Positions 13,690-30,400 of a stretch of 64,000 nt of DNA are shown in pieces (positions within the stretch are counted from its first letter, which is position 1; the number at the start of each line of letters is the position of its first letter). The notes beneath the pieces are model-generated. The model was not told where the DNA came from. It ran no database searches and saw only the letters and a list, made by a program, of their open reading frames with translations. Origin of the DNA: Auanema rhodensis (lineage: Eukaryota; Nematoda; Chromadorea; Rhabditida; Rhabditidae); NCBI GenBank assembly GCA_964057225.1, contig OZ059897.1, positions 18,600,001-18,664,000 on the forward strand, read 5' to 3'. A program made the position numbers and the translations under genes.

Positions 13690-15444
13690 GTAGATGTTTT
13701 TAGATTCCATTTTTCAAGGCAAAGACGATGGACAATGTTATTCAACGAAAAAATTAATTCTTCAGGGTGAAAATCGAGGATATAAGTGTGAACTTATATC
13801 AGTTGATATCTCGGTGCATTTTTAAGCTAGCGCAAATCTGATAACACAGATCGACGCAGCTTAAAAATCCGCATCGAATGCACTATACTACATCGAGAAA
13901 CGCTTAATACAAAAATTAGTTATAATCGTTTGAAAAATGATGCATTAGTGTATGTTGAGTTTCCATGTACACTCAACATTGCTTCCGAAAACATTTTGAC
14001 AAAAATTTTTTCGAAAAATTTCAAAATAATTTAGCAAAAAGTAGATGTTTTCAAATTCCATTTTCCAAGGCAAAGACGATGGACAATGTTATTCAACGAA
14101 AAAATTAATTCTTCAGGGTGAAAATCGAGGATATAAGTGTGAACTTATATCAGTTGATATCTCGGTGCATTTTTAAGCTAGCGCAAATCTGATAACACAG
14201 ATCGACGCAGCTTAAAAATCCGCATCGAATGCACTATACTACATTGAGAAACGCTTAATACAAAAATTAGTTATAATCGTTTGAAAAATGATGCATTAGT
14301 GTATGTTGAGTTTCCATGTACACTCAACATTGCTTCCAAAAACATTTTGACAAAAATTTTTTCGAAAAATTTCAAAATAATTTAGCAAAAAGTAGATGTT
14401 TTTAGATTCCATTTTTTAAGGCAAAGACGATGGACAATGTTATTCAACGAAAAAATTAATTCTTCAGGGTGAAAATTAAGGATATAAGTGTGAACTTATA
14501 TCAGTTGATATCTCGGTGCATTTTTAAGCTAGCGCAAATCTGATAACACAGATCGACGCAGCTTAAAAATCCGCATCGAATGCACTATACTACATTGAGA
14601 AACGCTTGATACAAAAATTAGTTATGATCGTTTGAAAAATGATGCATTAGTGTATGTTGAGTTTCCATGTACACTCAACATTGCTTCCAAAAACATTTTG
14701 ACAAAAATTTTTTCGAAAAATTTCAAAATAGTTTAGCAAAAAGTAGATGTTTTTAGATTCCATTTTTCAAGGCAAAGACGATGGACAATGTTATTCAACG
14801 AAAAAATTAATTCTTCAGGGTGAAAATCGAGGATATAAGTGTGAACTTATATCAGTTGATATCTCGGTGCATTTTTAAGCTAGCGCAAATCTGATAACAC
14901 AGATCGACGCAGCTTAAAAATCCGCATCGAATGCACTATACTACATTGAGAAACGCTTGATACAAAAATTAGTTATGATCGTTTGAAAAATGATGCATTA
15001 GTGTATGTTGAGTTTCCATGTACACTCAACATTGCTTCCAAAAACATTTTGACAAAAATTTTTTCGAAAAATTTCAAAATAATTTAGCAAAAAGTAGATG
15101 TTTTTAGATTCCATTTTTTAAGGCAAAGACGATGGACAATGTTATTCAACGAAAAAATTAATTCTTCAGGGTGAAAATTGAGGATATAAGTGTGAACTTA
15201 TATCAGTTGATATCTCGGTGCATTTTTAAGCTAGCGCAAATCTGATAACACAGATCGACGCAGCTTAAAAATCCGCATCGAATGCACTATACTACATTGA
15301 GAAACGCTTAATACAAAAATTAGTTATAATCGTTTGAAAAATGATGCATTAGTGTATGTTGAGTTTCCATGTACACTCAACATTGCTTCCAAAAACATTT
15401 TGACAAAAATTTTTTCGAAAAATTTCAAAATAATTTAGCAAAAA

Positions 15445-18400
15445 GTAGATGTTTTCAAATTCCATTTTCCAAGGCAAAGACGATGGACAATGTTATTCAA
15501 CGAAAAAATTAATTCTTCAGGGTGAAAATCGAGGATATAAGTGTGAACTTATATCAGTTGATATCTCGGTGCATTTTTAAGCTAGCGCAAATCTGATAAC
15601 ACAGATCGACGCAGCTTAAAAATCCGCATCGAATGCACTATACTACATCAAGAAACGCTTAATACAAAAATTAGTTATAATCGTTCGAAAAATGATGCAT
15701 TAGTGTATGTTGAGTTTCCATGTACACTCAACATTGCTTCCAAAAACATTTTGACAAAAATTTTTTCGAAAAATTTCAAAATAATTTAGCAAAAAGTAGA
15801 TGTTTTTAGATTCCATTTTTCAAGGCAAAGACGATGGACAATGTTATTCAACGAAAAAATTAATTCTTCAGGGTGAAAATCGAGGATATAAGTGTGAACT
15901 TATATCAGTTGATATCTCGGTGCATTTTTAAGCTAGCGCAAATCTGATAACACAGATCGACGCAGCTTAAAAATCCGCATCGAATGCACTATACTACATT
16001 AAGAAACGCTTGATACAAAAATTAGTTATGATCGTTTGAAAAATGATGCATTAGTGTATGTTGAGTTTCCATGTACACTCAACATTGCTTCCAAAAACAT
16101 TTTGACAAAAATTTTTTCGAAAAATTTCAAAATAATTTAGCAAAAAGTAGATGTTTTTAGATTCCATTTTTTAAGGCAAAGACGATAGACAATGTTATTC
16201 AACGAAAAAATTAATTCTTCAGGGTGAAAATTGAGGATATAAGTGTGAACTTATATCAGTTGATATCTCGGTGCATTTTTAAGCTAGCGCAAATCTGATA
16301 ACACAGATCGACGCAGCTTAAAAATCCGCATCGAATGCACTATACTACATTGAGAAACGCTTGATACAAAAATTAGTTATGATCGTTTGAAAAATGATGC
16401 ATTAGTGTATGTTGAGTTTCCATGTACACTCAACATTGCTTCCAAAAACATTTTGACAAAAATTTTTTCGAAAAATTTCAAAATAGTTTAGCAAAAAGTA
16501 GATGTTTTTAGATTCCATTTTTCAAGGCAAAGACGATGGACAATGTTATTCAACGAAAAAATTAATTCTTCAGGGTGAAAATCAAGGATATAAGTGTGAA
16601 CTTATATCAGTTGATATCTCGGTGCATTTTTAAGCTAGCGCAAATCTGATAACACAGATCGACGCAGCTTAAAAATTCGCATCGAATGCACTATACTACA
16701 TTGAGAAACGCTTGATACAAAAATTAGTTATGATCGTTTGAAAAATGATGCATTAGTGTATGTTGAGTTTCCATGTACACTCAACTTTGCTTCCAAAAAC
16801 ATTTTGACAAAAATTTTTTCGAAAAATTTCAAGATAATTTAGCAAAAAGTAGATGTTTTTAGATTCCATTTTTTAAGGCAAAGACGATGGACAATGTTAT
16901 TCAACGAAAAAATTAATTCTTCAGGGTGAAAATTGAGGATATAAGTGTGAACTTATATCAGTTGATATCTCGGTGCATTTTTAAGCTAGCGCAAATCTGA
17001 TAACACAGATCGACGCAGCTTAAAAATCCGCATCGAATGCACTATACTACATTGAGAAACGCTTGATACAAAAATTAGTTATGATCGTTTGAAAAATGAT
17101 GCATTAGTGTATGTTGAGTTTCCATGTACACTCAACATTGCTTCCAAAAACATTTTGACAAAAATTTTTTCGAAAAATTTCAAAATAGTTTAGCAAAAAG
17201 TAGATGTTTTTAGATTCCATTTTTCAAGGCAAAGACGATGGACAATGTTATTCAACGAAAAAATTAATTCTTCAGGGTGAAAATCGAGGATATAAGTGTG
17301 AAATTATATCAGTTGATATCTCGGTGCATTTTTAAGCTAGCGCAAATCTGATAACACAGATCGACGCAGCTTAAAAATCCGCATCGAATGCACTATACTA
17401 CATCGAGAAACGCTTAATACAAAAATTAGTTATAATCGTTCGAAAAATGATGCATTAGTGTATGTTGAGTTTCCATGTACACTCAACATTGCTTCCAAAA
17501 ACATTTTGACAAAAATTTTTTCGAAAAATTTCAAAATAATTTAGCAAAAAGTAGATGTTTTTAGATTCCATTTTTCAAGGCAAAGACGATGGACAATGTT
17601 ATTCAACGAAAAAATTAATTCTTCAGGGTGAAAATCGAGGATATAAGTGTGAACTTATATCAGTTGATATCTCGGTGCATTTTTAAGCTAGCGCAAATCT
17701 GATAACACAGATCGACGCAGCTTAAAAATCCGCATCGAATGCACTATACTACATTAAGAAACGCTTGATACAAAAATTAGTTATGATCGTTTGAAAAATG
17801 ATGCATTAGTGTATGTTGAGTTTCCATGTACACTCAACATTGCTTCCAAAAACATTTTGACAAAAATTTTTTCGAAAAATTTCAAAATAATTTAGCAAAA
17901 AGTAGATGTTTTTAGATTCCATTTTTTAAGGCAAAGACGATGGACAATGTTATTCAACGAAAAAATTAATTCTTCAGGGTGAAAATTGAGGATATAAGTG
18001 TGAACTTATATCAGTTGATATCTCGGTGCATTTTTAAGCTAGCGCAAATCTGATAACACAGATCGACGCAGCTTAAAAATCCGCATCGAATGCACTATAC
18101 TACATTGAGAAACGCTTAATACAAAAATTAGTTATAATCGTTCGAAAAATGATGCATTAGTGTATGTTGAGTTTCCATGTACACTCAACATTGCTTCCAA
18201 AAACATTTTGACAAAAATTTTTTCGAAAAATTTCAAAATAATTTAGCAAAAAGTAGATGTTTTTAGATTCCATTTTTCAAGGCAAAGACGATGGACAATG
18301 TTATTCAACGAAAAAATTAATTCTTCAGGGTGAAAATCGAGGATATAAGTGTGAACTTATATCAGTTGATATCTCGGTGCATTTTTAAGCTAGCGCAAAT

Positions 18401-21400
18401 CTGATAACACAGATCGACGCAGCTTAAAAATCCGCATCGAATGCACTATACTACATTAAGAAACGCTTGATACAAAAATTAGTTATGATCGTTTGAAAAA
18501 TGATGCATTAGTGTATGTTGAGTTTCCATGTACACTCAACATTGCTTCCAAAAACATTTTGACAAAAATTTTTTCGAAAAATTTCAAAATAATTTAGCAA
18601 AAAGTAGATGTTTTTAGATTCCATTTTTTAAGGCAAAGACGATGGACAATGTTATTCAACGAAAAAATTAATTCTTCAGGGTGAAAATTGAGGATATAAG
18701 TGTGAACTTATATCAGTTGATATCTCGGTGCATTTTTAAGCTAGCGCAAATCTGATAACACAGATCGACGCAGCTTAAAAATCCGCATCGAATGCACTAT
18801 ACTACATTGAGAAACGCTTGATACAAAAATTAGTTATGATCGTTTGAAAAATGATGCATTAGTGTATGTTGAGTTTCCATGTACACTCAACATTGCTTCC
18901 AAAAACATTTTGACAAAAATTTTTTCGAAAAATTTCAAAATAATTTAGCAAAAAGTAGATGTTTTTAGATTCCATTTTTCAAGGCAAAGACGATGGACAA
19001 TGTTATTCAACGAAAAAATTAATTCTTCAGGGTGAAAATCGAGGATATAAGTGTGAACTTATATCAGTTGATATCTCGGTGCATTTTTAAGCTAGCGCAA
19101 ATCTGATAACACAGATCGACGCAGCTTAAAAATCCGCATCGAATGCACTATACCACATCGAGAAACGCTTAATACAAAAATTAGTTATAATCGTTTGAAA
19201 AATGATGCATTAGTGTATGTTGAGTTTCCATGTACACTCAACATTGCTTCCAAAAACATTTTGACAAAAATTTTTTCGAAAAATTTCAAAATAATTTAGC
19301 AAAAAGTAGATGTTTTTAGATTCCATTTTTCAAGGCAAAGACGATGGACAATGTTATTCAACGAAAAAATTAATTCTTCAGGGTGAAAATCGAGGATATA
19401 AGTGTGAACTTATATCAGTTGATATCTCGGTGCATTTTTAAGCTAGCGCAAATCTGATAACACAGATCGACGCAGCTTAAAAATCCGCATCGAATGCACT
19501 ATACTACATTGAGAAACGCTTGATACAAAAATTAGTTATGATCGTTTGAAAAATGATGCATTAGTGTATGTTGAGTTTCCATGTACACTCAACATTGCTT
19601 CCAAAAACATTTTGACAAAAATTTTTTCGAAAAATTTCAAAATAATTTAGCAAAAAGTAGATGTTTTTAGATTCCATTTTTTAAGGCAAAGACGATGGAC
19701 AATGTTATTCAACGAAAAAATTAATTCTTCAGGGTGAAAATTGAGGATATAAGTGTGAACTTATATCAGTTGATATCTCGGTGCATTTTTAAGCTAGCGC
19801 AAATCTGATAACACAGATCGACGCAGCTTAAAAATCCGCATCGAATGCACTATACTACATTGAGAAACGCTTGATACAAAAATTAGTTATGATCGTTTGA
19901 AAAATGATGCATTAGTGTATGTTGAGTTTCCATGTACACTCAACATTGCTTCCAAAAACATTTTGACAAAAATTTTTTCGAAAAATTTCAAAATAGTTTA
20001 GCAAAAAGTAGATGTTTTTAGATTCCATTTTTCAAGGCAAAGACGATGGACAATGTTATTCAACGAAAAAATTAATTCTTCAGGGTGAAAATCGAGGATA
20101 TAAGTGTGAACTTATATCAGTTGATATCTCGGTGCATTTTTAAGCTAGCGCAAATCTGATAACACAGATCGACGCAGCTTAAAAATCCGCATCGAATGCA
20201 CTATACTACATCGAGAAACGCTTAATACAAAAATTAGTTATAATCGTTCGAAAAATGATGCATTAGTGTATGTTGAGTTTCCATGTACACTCAACATTGC
20301 TTCCAAAAACATTTTGACAAAAATTTTTTCGAAAAATTTCAAAATAATTTAGCAAAAAGTAGATGTTTTTAGATTCCATTTTTCAAGGCAAAGACGATGG
20401 ACAATGTTATTCAACGAAAAAATTAATTCTTCAGGGTGAAAATCGAGGATATAAGTGTGAACTTATATCAGTTGATATCTCGGTGCATTTTTAAGCTAGC
20501 GCAAATCTGATAACACAGATCGACGCAGCTTAAAAATCCGCATCGAATGCACTATACTACATTAAGAAACGCTTGATACAAAAATTAGTTATGATCGTTT
20601 GAAAAATGATGCATTAGTGTATGTTGAGTTTCCATGTACACTCAACATTGCTTCCAAAAACATTTTGACAAAAATTTTTTCGAAAAATTTCAAAATAATT
20701 TAGCAAAAAGTAGATGTTTTTAGATTCCATTTTTTAAGGCAAAGACGATGGACAATGTTATTCAACGAAAAAATTAATTCTTCAGGGTGAAAATTGAGGA
20801 TATAAGTGTGAACTTATATCAGTTGATATCTCGGTGCATTTTTAAGCTAGCGCAAATCTGATAACACAGATCGACGCAGCTTAAAAATCCGCATCGAATG
20901 CACTATACTACATTGAGAAACGCTTGATACAAAAATTAGTTATGATCGTTTGAAAAATGATGCATTAGTGTATGTTGAGTTTCCATGTACACTCAACATT
21001 GCTTCCAAAAACATTTTGACAAAAATTTTTTCGAAAAATTTCAAAATAATTTAGCAAAAAGTAGATGTTTTTAGATTCCATTTTTTAAGGCAAAGACGAT
21101 GGACAATGTTATTCAACGAAAAAATTAATTCTTCAGGGTGAAAATTGAGGATATAAGTGTGAACTTATATCAGTTGATATCTCGGTGCATTTTTAAGCTA
21201 GCGCAAATCTGATAACACAGATCGACGCAGCTTAAAAATCCGCATCGAATGCACTATACTACATTAAGAAACGCTTGATACAAAAATTAGTTATGATCGT
21301 TTGAAAAATGATGCATTAGTGTATGTTGAGTTTCCATGTACACTCAACATTGCTTCCAAAAACATTTTGACAAAAATTTTTTCGAAAAATTTCAAAATAG

Positions 21401-24400
21401 TTTAGCAAAAAGTAGATGTTTTTAGATTCCATTTTTTAAGGCAAAGACGATGGACAATGTTATTCAACGAAAAAATTAATTCTTCAGGGTGAAAATTGAG
21501 GATATAAGTGTGAACTTATATCAGTTGATATCTCGGTGCATTTTTAAGCTAGCGCAAATCTGATAACACAGATCGACGCAGCTTAAAAATCCGCATCGAA
21601 TGCACTATACTACATTGAGAAACGCTTAATACAAAAATTAGTTATAATCGTTCGAAAAATGATGCATTAGTGTATGTTGAGTTTCCATGTACACTCAACA
21701 TTGCTTCCAAAAACATTTTGACAAAAATTTTTTCGAAAAATTTCAAAATAATTTAGCAAAAAGTAGATGTTTTTAGATTCCATTTTTTAAGGCAAAGACG
21801 ATGGACAATGTTATTCAACGAAAAAATTAATTCTTCAGGGTGAAAATCGAGGATATAAGTGTGAACTTATATCAGTTGATATCTCGGTGCATTTTTAAGC
21901 TAGCGCAAATCTGATAACACAGATCGACGCAGCTTAAAAATCCGCATCGAATGCACTATACTACATTAAGAAACGCTTGATACAAAAATTAGTTATGATC
22001 GTTTGAAAAATGATGCATTAGTGTATGTTGAGTTTCCATGTACACTCAACATTGCTTCCAAAAACATTTTGACAAAAATTTTTTCGAAAAATTTCAAAAT
22101 AATTTAGCAAAAAGTAGATGTTTTTAGATTCCATTTTTCAAGGCAAAGACGATGGACAATGTTATTCAACGAAAAAATTAATTCTTCAGGGTGAAAATTG
22201 AGGATATAAGTGTGAACTTATATCAGTTGATATCTCGGTGCATTTTTAAGCTAGCGCAAATCTGATAACACAGATCGACGCAGCTTAAAAATCCGCATCG
22301 AATGCACTATACTACATTGAGAAACGCTTGATACAAAAATTAGTTATGATCGTTTGAAAAATGATGCATTAGTGTATGTTGAGTTTCCATGTACACTCAA
22401 CATTGCTTCCAAAAACATTTTGACAAAAATTTTTTCGAAAAATTTCAAAATAGTTTAGCAAAAAGTAGATGTTTTTAGATTCCATTTTTCAAGGCAAAGA
22501 CGATGGACAATGTTATTCAACGAAAAAATTAATTCTTCAGGGTGAAAATCGAGGATATAAGTGTGAACTTATATCAGTTGATATCTCGGTGCATTTTTAA
22601 GCTAGCGCAAATCTGATAACACAGATCGACGCAGCTTAAAAATCCGCATCGAATGCACTATACTACATCGAGAAACGCTTAATACAAAAATTAGTTATAA
22701 TCGTTCGAAAAATGATGCATTAGTGTATGTTGAGTTTCCATGTACACTCAACATTGCTTCCAAAAACATTTTGACAAAAATTTTTTCGAAAAATTTCAAA
22801 ATAATTTAGCAAAAAGTAGATGTTTTTAGATTCCATTTTTCAAGGCAAAGACGATGGACAATGTTATTCAACGAAAAAATTAATTCTTCAGGGTGAAAAT
22901 CGAGGATATAAGTGTGAACTTATATCAGTTGATATCTCGGTGCATTTTTAAGCTAGCGCAAATCTGATAACACAGATCGACGCAGCTTAAAAATCCGCAT
23001 CGAATGCACTATACTACATTAAGAAACGCTTGATACAAAAATTAGTTATGATCGTTTGAAAAATGATGCATTAGTGTATGTTGAGTTTCCATGTACACTC
23101 AACATTGCTTCCAAAAACATTTTGACAAAAATTTTTTCGAAAAATTTCAAAATAATTTAGCAAAAAGTAGATGTTTTTAGATTCCATTTTTTAAGGCAAA
23201 GACGATGGACAATGTTATTCAACGAAAAAATTAATTCTTCAGGGTGAAAATTGAGGATATAAGTGTGAACTTATATCAGTTGATATCTCGGTGCATTTTT
23301 AAGCTAGCGCAAATCTGATAACACAGATCGACGCAGCTTAAAAATCCGCATCGAATGCACTATACTACATTGAGAAACGCTTGATACAAAAATTAGTTAT
23401 GATCGTTTGAAAAATGATGCATTAGTGTATGTTGAGTTTCCATGTACACTCAACATTGCTTCCAAAAACATTTTGACAAAAATTTTTTCGAAAAATTTCA
23501 AAATAATTTAGCAAAAAGTAGATGTTTTTAGATTCCATTTTTTAAGGCAAAGACGATGGACAATGTTATTCAACGAAAAAATTAATTCTTCAGGGTGAAA
23601 ATTGAGGATATAAGTGTGAACTTATATCAGTTGATATCTCGGTGCATTTTTAAGCTAGCGCAAATCTGATAACACAGATCGACGCAGCTTAAAAATCCGC
23701 ATCGAATGCACTATACTACATTGAGAAACGCTTGATACAAAAATTAGTTATGATCGTTTGAAAAATGATGCATTAGTGTATGTTGAGTTTCCATGTACAC
23801 TCAACATTGCTTCCAAAAACATTTTGACAAAAATTTTTTCGAAAAATTTCAAAATAGTTTAGCAAAAAGTAGATGTTTTTAGATTCCATTTTTCAAGGCA
23901 AAGACGATGGACAATGTTATTCAACGAAAAAATTAATTCTTCAGGGTGAAAATCGAGGATATAAGTGTGAACTTATATCAGTTGATATCTCGGTGCATTT
24001 TTAAGCTAGCGCAAATCTGATAACACAGATCGACGCAGCTTAAAAATCCGCATCGAATGCACTATACTACATCGAGAAACGCTTAATACAAAAATTAGTT
24101 ATAATCGTTCGAAAAATGATGCATTAGTGTATGTTGAGTTTCCATGTACACTCAACATTGCTTCCAAAAACATTTTGACAAAAATTTTTTCGAAAAATTT
24201 CAAAATAATTTAGCAAAAAGTAGATGTTTTTAGATTCCATTTTTCAAGGCAAAGACGATGGACAATGTTATTCAACGAAAAAATTAATTCTTCAGGGTGA
24301 AAATCGAGGATATAAGTGTGAACTTATATCAGTTGATATCTCGGTGCATTTTTAAGCTAGCGCAAATCTGATAACACAGATCGACGCAGCTTAAAAATCC

Positions 24401-27400
24401 ACATCGAATGCACTATACTACATTAAGAAACGCTTGATACAAAAATTAGTTATGATCGTTTGAAAAATGATGCATTAGTGTATGTTGAGTTTCCATGTAC
24501 ACTCAACATTGCTTCCAAAAACATTTTGACAAAAATTTTTTCGAAAAATTTCAAAATAGTTTAGCAAAAAGTAGATGTTTTTAGATTCCATTTTTTAAGG
24601 CAAAGACGATGGACAATGTTATTCAACGAAAAAATTAATTCTTCAGGGTGAAAATTGAGGATATAAGTGTGAACTTATATCAGTTGATATCTCGGTGCAT
24701 TTTTAAGCTAGCGCAAATCTGATAACACAGATCGACGCAGCTTAAAAATCCGCATCGAATGCACTATACTACATTGAGAAACGCTTAATACAAAAATTAG
24801 TTATAATCGTTCGAAAAATGATGCATTAGTGTATGTTGAGTTTCCATGTACACTCAACATTGCTTCCAAAAACATTTTGACAAAAATTTTTTCGAAAAAT
24901 TTCAAAATAATTTAGCAAAAAGTAGATGTTTTTAGATTCCATTTTTTAAGGCAAAGACGATGGACAATGTTATTCAACGAAAAAATTAATTCTTCAGGGT
25001 GAAAATCGAGGATATAAGTGTGAACTTATATCAGTTGATATCTCGGTGCATTTTTAAGCTAGCGCAAATCTGATAACACAGATCGACGCAGCTTAAAAAT
25101 CCGCATCGAATGCACTATACTACATTAAGAAACGCTTGATACAAAAATTAGTTATGATCGTTTGAAAAATGATGCATTAGTGTATGTTGAGTTTCCATGT
25201 ACACTCAACATTGCTTCCAAAAACATTTTGACAAAAATTTTTTCGAAAAATTTCAAAATAATTTAGCAAAAAGTAGATGTTTTTAGATTCCATTTTTTAA
25301 GGCAAAGACGATGGACAATGTTATTCAACGAAAAAATTAATTCTTCAGGGTGAAAATCGAGGATATAAGTGTGAACTTATATCAGTTGATATCTCGGTGC
25401 ATTTTCAAGCTAGCGCAAATCTGATAACACAGATCGACGCAGCTTAAAAATCCGCATCGAATGCACTATACTACATTGAGAAACGCTTGATACAAAAATT
25501 AGTTATGATCGTTTGAAAAATGATGCATTAGTGTATGTTGAGTTTCCATGTACACTCAACATTGCTTCCAAAAACATTTTGACAAAAATTTTTTCGAAAA
25601 ATTTCAAAATAGTTTAGCAAAAAGTAGATGTTTTTAGATTCCATTTTTCAAGGCAAAGACGATGGACAATGTTATTCAACGAAAAAATTAATTCTTCAGG
25701 GTGAAAATCGAGGATATAAGTGTGAACTTATATCAGTTGATATCTCGGTGCATTTTTAAGCTAGCGCAAATCTGATAACACAGATCGACGCAGCTTAAAA
25801 ATCCGCATCGAATGCACTATACTACATCGAGAAACGCTTAATACAAAAATTAGTTATAATCGTTCGAAAAATGATGCATTAGTGTATGTTGAGTTTCCAT
25901 GTACACTCAACATTGCTTCCAAAAACATTTTGACAAAAATTTTTTCGAAAAATTTCAAAATAATTTAGCAAAAAGTAGATGTTTTTAGATTCCATTTTTC
26001 AAGGCAAAGACGATGGACAATGTTATTCAACGAAAAAATTAATTCTTCAGGGTGAAAATCGAGGATATAAGTGTGAACTTATATCAGTTGATATCTCGGT
26101 GCATTTTTAAGCTAGCGCAAATCTGATAACACAGATCGACGCAACTTAAAAATCCGCATCGAATGCACTATACTACATTAAGAAACGCTTGATACAAAAA
26201 TTAGTTATGATCGTTTGAAAAATGATGCATTAGTGTATGTTGAGTTTCCATGTACACTCAACATTGCTTCCAAAAACATTTTGACAAAAATTTTTTCGAA
26301 AAATTTCAAAATAATTTAGCAAAAAGTAGATGTTTTTAGATTCCATTTTTTAAGGCAAAGACGATGGACAATGTTATTCAACGAAAAAATTAATTCTTCA
26401 GGGTGAAAATTGAGGATATAAGTGTGAACTTATATCAGTTGATATCTCGGTGCATTTTTAAGCTAGCGCAAATCTGATAACACAGATCGACGCAGCTTAA
26501 AAATCCGCATCGAATGCACTATACTACATTGAGAAACGCTTAATACAAAAATTAGTTATAATCGTTCGAAAAATGATGCATTAGTGTATGTTGAGTTTCC
26601 ATGTACACTCAACATTGCTTCCAAAAACATTTTGACAAAAATTTTTTCGAAAAATTTCAAAATAATTTAGCAAAAAGTAGATGTTTTTAGATTCCATTTT
26701 TCAAGGCAAAGACGATGGACAATGTTATTCAACGAAAAAATTAATTCTTCAGGGTGAAAATCGAGGATATAAGTGTGAACTTATATCAGTTGATATCTCG
26801 GTGCATTTTTAAGCTAGCGCAAATCTGATAACACAGATCGACGCAGCTTAAAAATCCGCATCGAATGCACTATACTACATTAAGAAACGCTTGATACAAA
26901 AATTAGTTATGATCGTTTGAAAAATGATGCATTAGTGTATGTTGAGTTTCCATGTACACTCAACATTGCTTCCAAAAACATTTTGACAAAAATTTTTTCG
27001 AAAAATTTCAAAATAATTTAGCAAAAAGTAGATGTTTTTAGATTCCATTTTTTAAGGCAAAGACGATGGACAATGTTATTCAACGAAAAAATTAATTCTT
27101 CAGGGTGAAAATTGAGGATATAAGTGTGAACTTATATCAGTTGATATCTCGGTGCATTTTTAAGCTAGCGCAAATCTGATAACACAGATCGACGCAGCTT
27201 AAAAATCCGCATCGAATGCACTATACTACATTGAGAAACGCTTAATACAAAAATTAGTTATAATCGTTCGAAAAATGATGCATTAGTGTATGTTGAGTTT
27301 CCATGTACACTCAACATTGCTTCCAAAAACATTTTGACAAAAATTTTTTCGAAAAATTTCAAAATAATTTAGCAAAAAGTAGATGTTTTTAGATTCCATT

Positions 27401-30400
27401 TTTCAAGGCAAAGACGATGGACAATGTTATTCAACGAAAAAATTAATTCTTCAGGGTGAAAATCGAGGATATAAGTGTGAACTTATATCAGTTGATATCT
27501 CGGTGCATTTTTAAGCTAGCGCAAATCTGATAACACAGATCGACGCAGCTTAAAAATCCGCATCGAATGCACTATACTACATTAAGAAACGCTTGATACA
27601 AAAATTAGTTATGATCGTTTGAAAAATGATGCATTAGTGTATGTTGAGTTTCCATGTACACTCAACATTGCTTCCAAAAACATTTTGACAAAAATTTTTT
27701 CGAAAAATTTCAAAATAATTTAGCAAAAAGTAGATGTTTTTAGATTCCATTTTTTAAGGCAAAGACGATGGACAATGTTATTCAACGAAAAAATTAATTC
27801 TTCAGGGTGAAAATTGAGGATATAAGTGTGAACTTATATCAGTTGATATCTCGGTGCATTTTTAAGCTAGCGCAAATCTGATAACACAGATCGACGCAGC
27901 TTAAAAATCCGCATCGAATGCACTATACTACATTGAGAAACGCTTGATACAAAAATTAGTTATGATCGTTTGAAAAATGATGCATTAGTGTATGTTGAGT
28001 TTCCATGTACACTCAACATTGCTTCCAAAAACATTTTGACAAAAATTTTTTCGAAAAATTTCAAAATAATTTAGCAAAAAGTAGATGTTTTTAGATTCCA
28101 TTTTTCAAGGCAAAGACGATGGACAATGTTATTCAACGAAAAAATTAATTCTTCAGGGTGAAAATCGAGGATATAAGTGTGAACTTATATCAGTTGATAT
28201 CTCGGTGCATTTTTAAGCTAGCGCAAATCTGATAACACAGATCGACGCAGCTTAAAAATCCGCATCGAATGCACTATACCACATCGAGAAACGCTTAATA
28301 CAAAAATTAGTTATAATCGTTTGAAAAATGATGCATTAGTGTATGTTGAGTTTCCATGTACACTCAACATTGCTTCCAAAAACATTTTGACAAAAATTTT
28401 TTCGAAAAATTTCAAAATAATTTAGCAAAAAGTAGATGTTTTTAGATTCCATTTTTCAAGGCAAAGACGATGGACAATGTTATTCAACGAAAAAATTAAT
28501 TCTTCAGGGTGAAAATCGAGGATATAAGTGTGAACTTATATCAGTTGATATCTCGGTGCATTTTTAAGCTAGCGCAAATCTGATAACAGAGATCGACGCA
28601 GCTTAAAAATCCGCATCGAATGCACTATACTACATTGAGAAACGCTTGATACAAAAATTAGTTATGATCGTTTGAAAAATGATGCATTAGTGTATGTTGA
28701 GTTTCCATGTACACTCAACATTGCTTCCAAAAACATTTTGACAAAAATTTTTTCGAAAAATTTCAAAATAATTTAGCAAAAAGTAGATGTTTTTAGATTC
28801 CATTTTTTAAGGCAAAGACGATGGACAATGTTATTCAACGAAAAAATTAATTCTTCAGGGTGAAAATTGAGGATATAAGTGTGAACTTATATCAGTTGAT
28901 ATCTCGGTGCATTTTTAAGCTAGCGCAAATCTGATAACACAGATCGACGCAGCTTAAAAATCCGCATCGAATGCACTATACTACATTGAGAAACGCTTGA
29001 TACAAAAATTAGTTATGATCGTTTGAAAAATGATGCATTAGTGTATGTTGAGTTTCCATGTACACTCAACATTGCTTCCAAAAACATTTTGACAAAAATT
29101 TTTTCGAAAAATTTCAAAATAGTTTAGCAAAAAGTAGATGTTTTTAGATTCCATTTTTCAAGGCAAAGACGATGGACAATGTTATTCAACGAAAAAATTA
29201 ATTCTTCAGGGTGAAAATCGAGGATATAAGTGTGAACTTATATCAGTTGATATCTCGGTGCATTTTTAAGCTAGCGCAAATCTGATAACACAGATCGACG
29301 CAGCTTAAAAATCCGCATCGAATGCACTATACTACATCGAGAAACGCTTAATACAAAAATTAGTTATAATCGTTCGAAAAATGATGCATTAGTGTATGTT
29401 GAGTTTCCATGTACACTCAACATTGCTTCCAAAAACATTTTGACAAAAATTTTTTCGAAAAATTTCAAAATAATTTAGCAAAAAGTAGATGTTTTTAGAT
29501 TCCATTTTTCAAGGCAAAGACGATGGACAATGTTATTCAACGAAAAAATTAATTCTTCAGGGTGAAAATCGAGGATATAAGTGTGAACTTATATCAGTTG
29601 ATATCTCGGTGCATTTTTAAGCTAGCGCAAATCTGATAACACAGATCGACGCAGCTTAAAAATCCGCATCGAATGCACTATACCACATCGAGAAACGCTT
29701 AATACAAAAATTAGTTATAATCGTTTGAAAAATGATGCATTAGTGTATGTTGAGTTTCCATGTACACTCAACATTGCTTCCAAAAACATTTTGACAAAAA
29801 TTTTTTCGAAAAATTTCAAAATAATTTAGCAAAAAGTAGATGTTTTTAGATTCCATTTTTTAAGGCAAAGACGATGGACAATGTTATTCAACGAAAAAAT
29901 TAATTCTTCAGGGTGAAAATTGAGGATATAAGTGTGAACTTATATCAGTTGATATCTCGGTGCATTTTTAAGCTAGCGCAAATCTGATAACACAGATCGA
30001 CGCAGCTTAAAAATCCGCATCGAATGCACTATACTACATTGAGAAACGCTTGATACAAAAATTAGTTATGATCGTTTGAAAAATGATGCATTAGTGTATG
30101 TTGAGTTTCCATGTACACTCAACATTGCTTCCAAAAACATTTTGACAAAAATTTTTTCGAAAAATTTCAAAATAATTTAGCAAAAAGTAGATGTTTTTAG
30201 ATTCCATTTTTCAAGGCAAAGACGATGGACAATGTTATTCAACGAAAAAATTAATTCTTCAGGGTGAAAATCGAGGATATAAGTGTGAACTTATATCAGT
30301 TGATATCTCGGTGCATTTTTAAGCTAGCGCAAATCTGATAACACAGATCGACGCAGCTTAAAAATCCGCATCGAATGCACTATACCACATCGAGAAACGC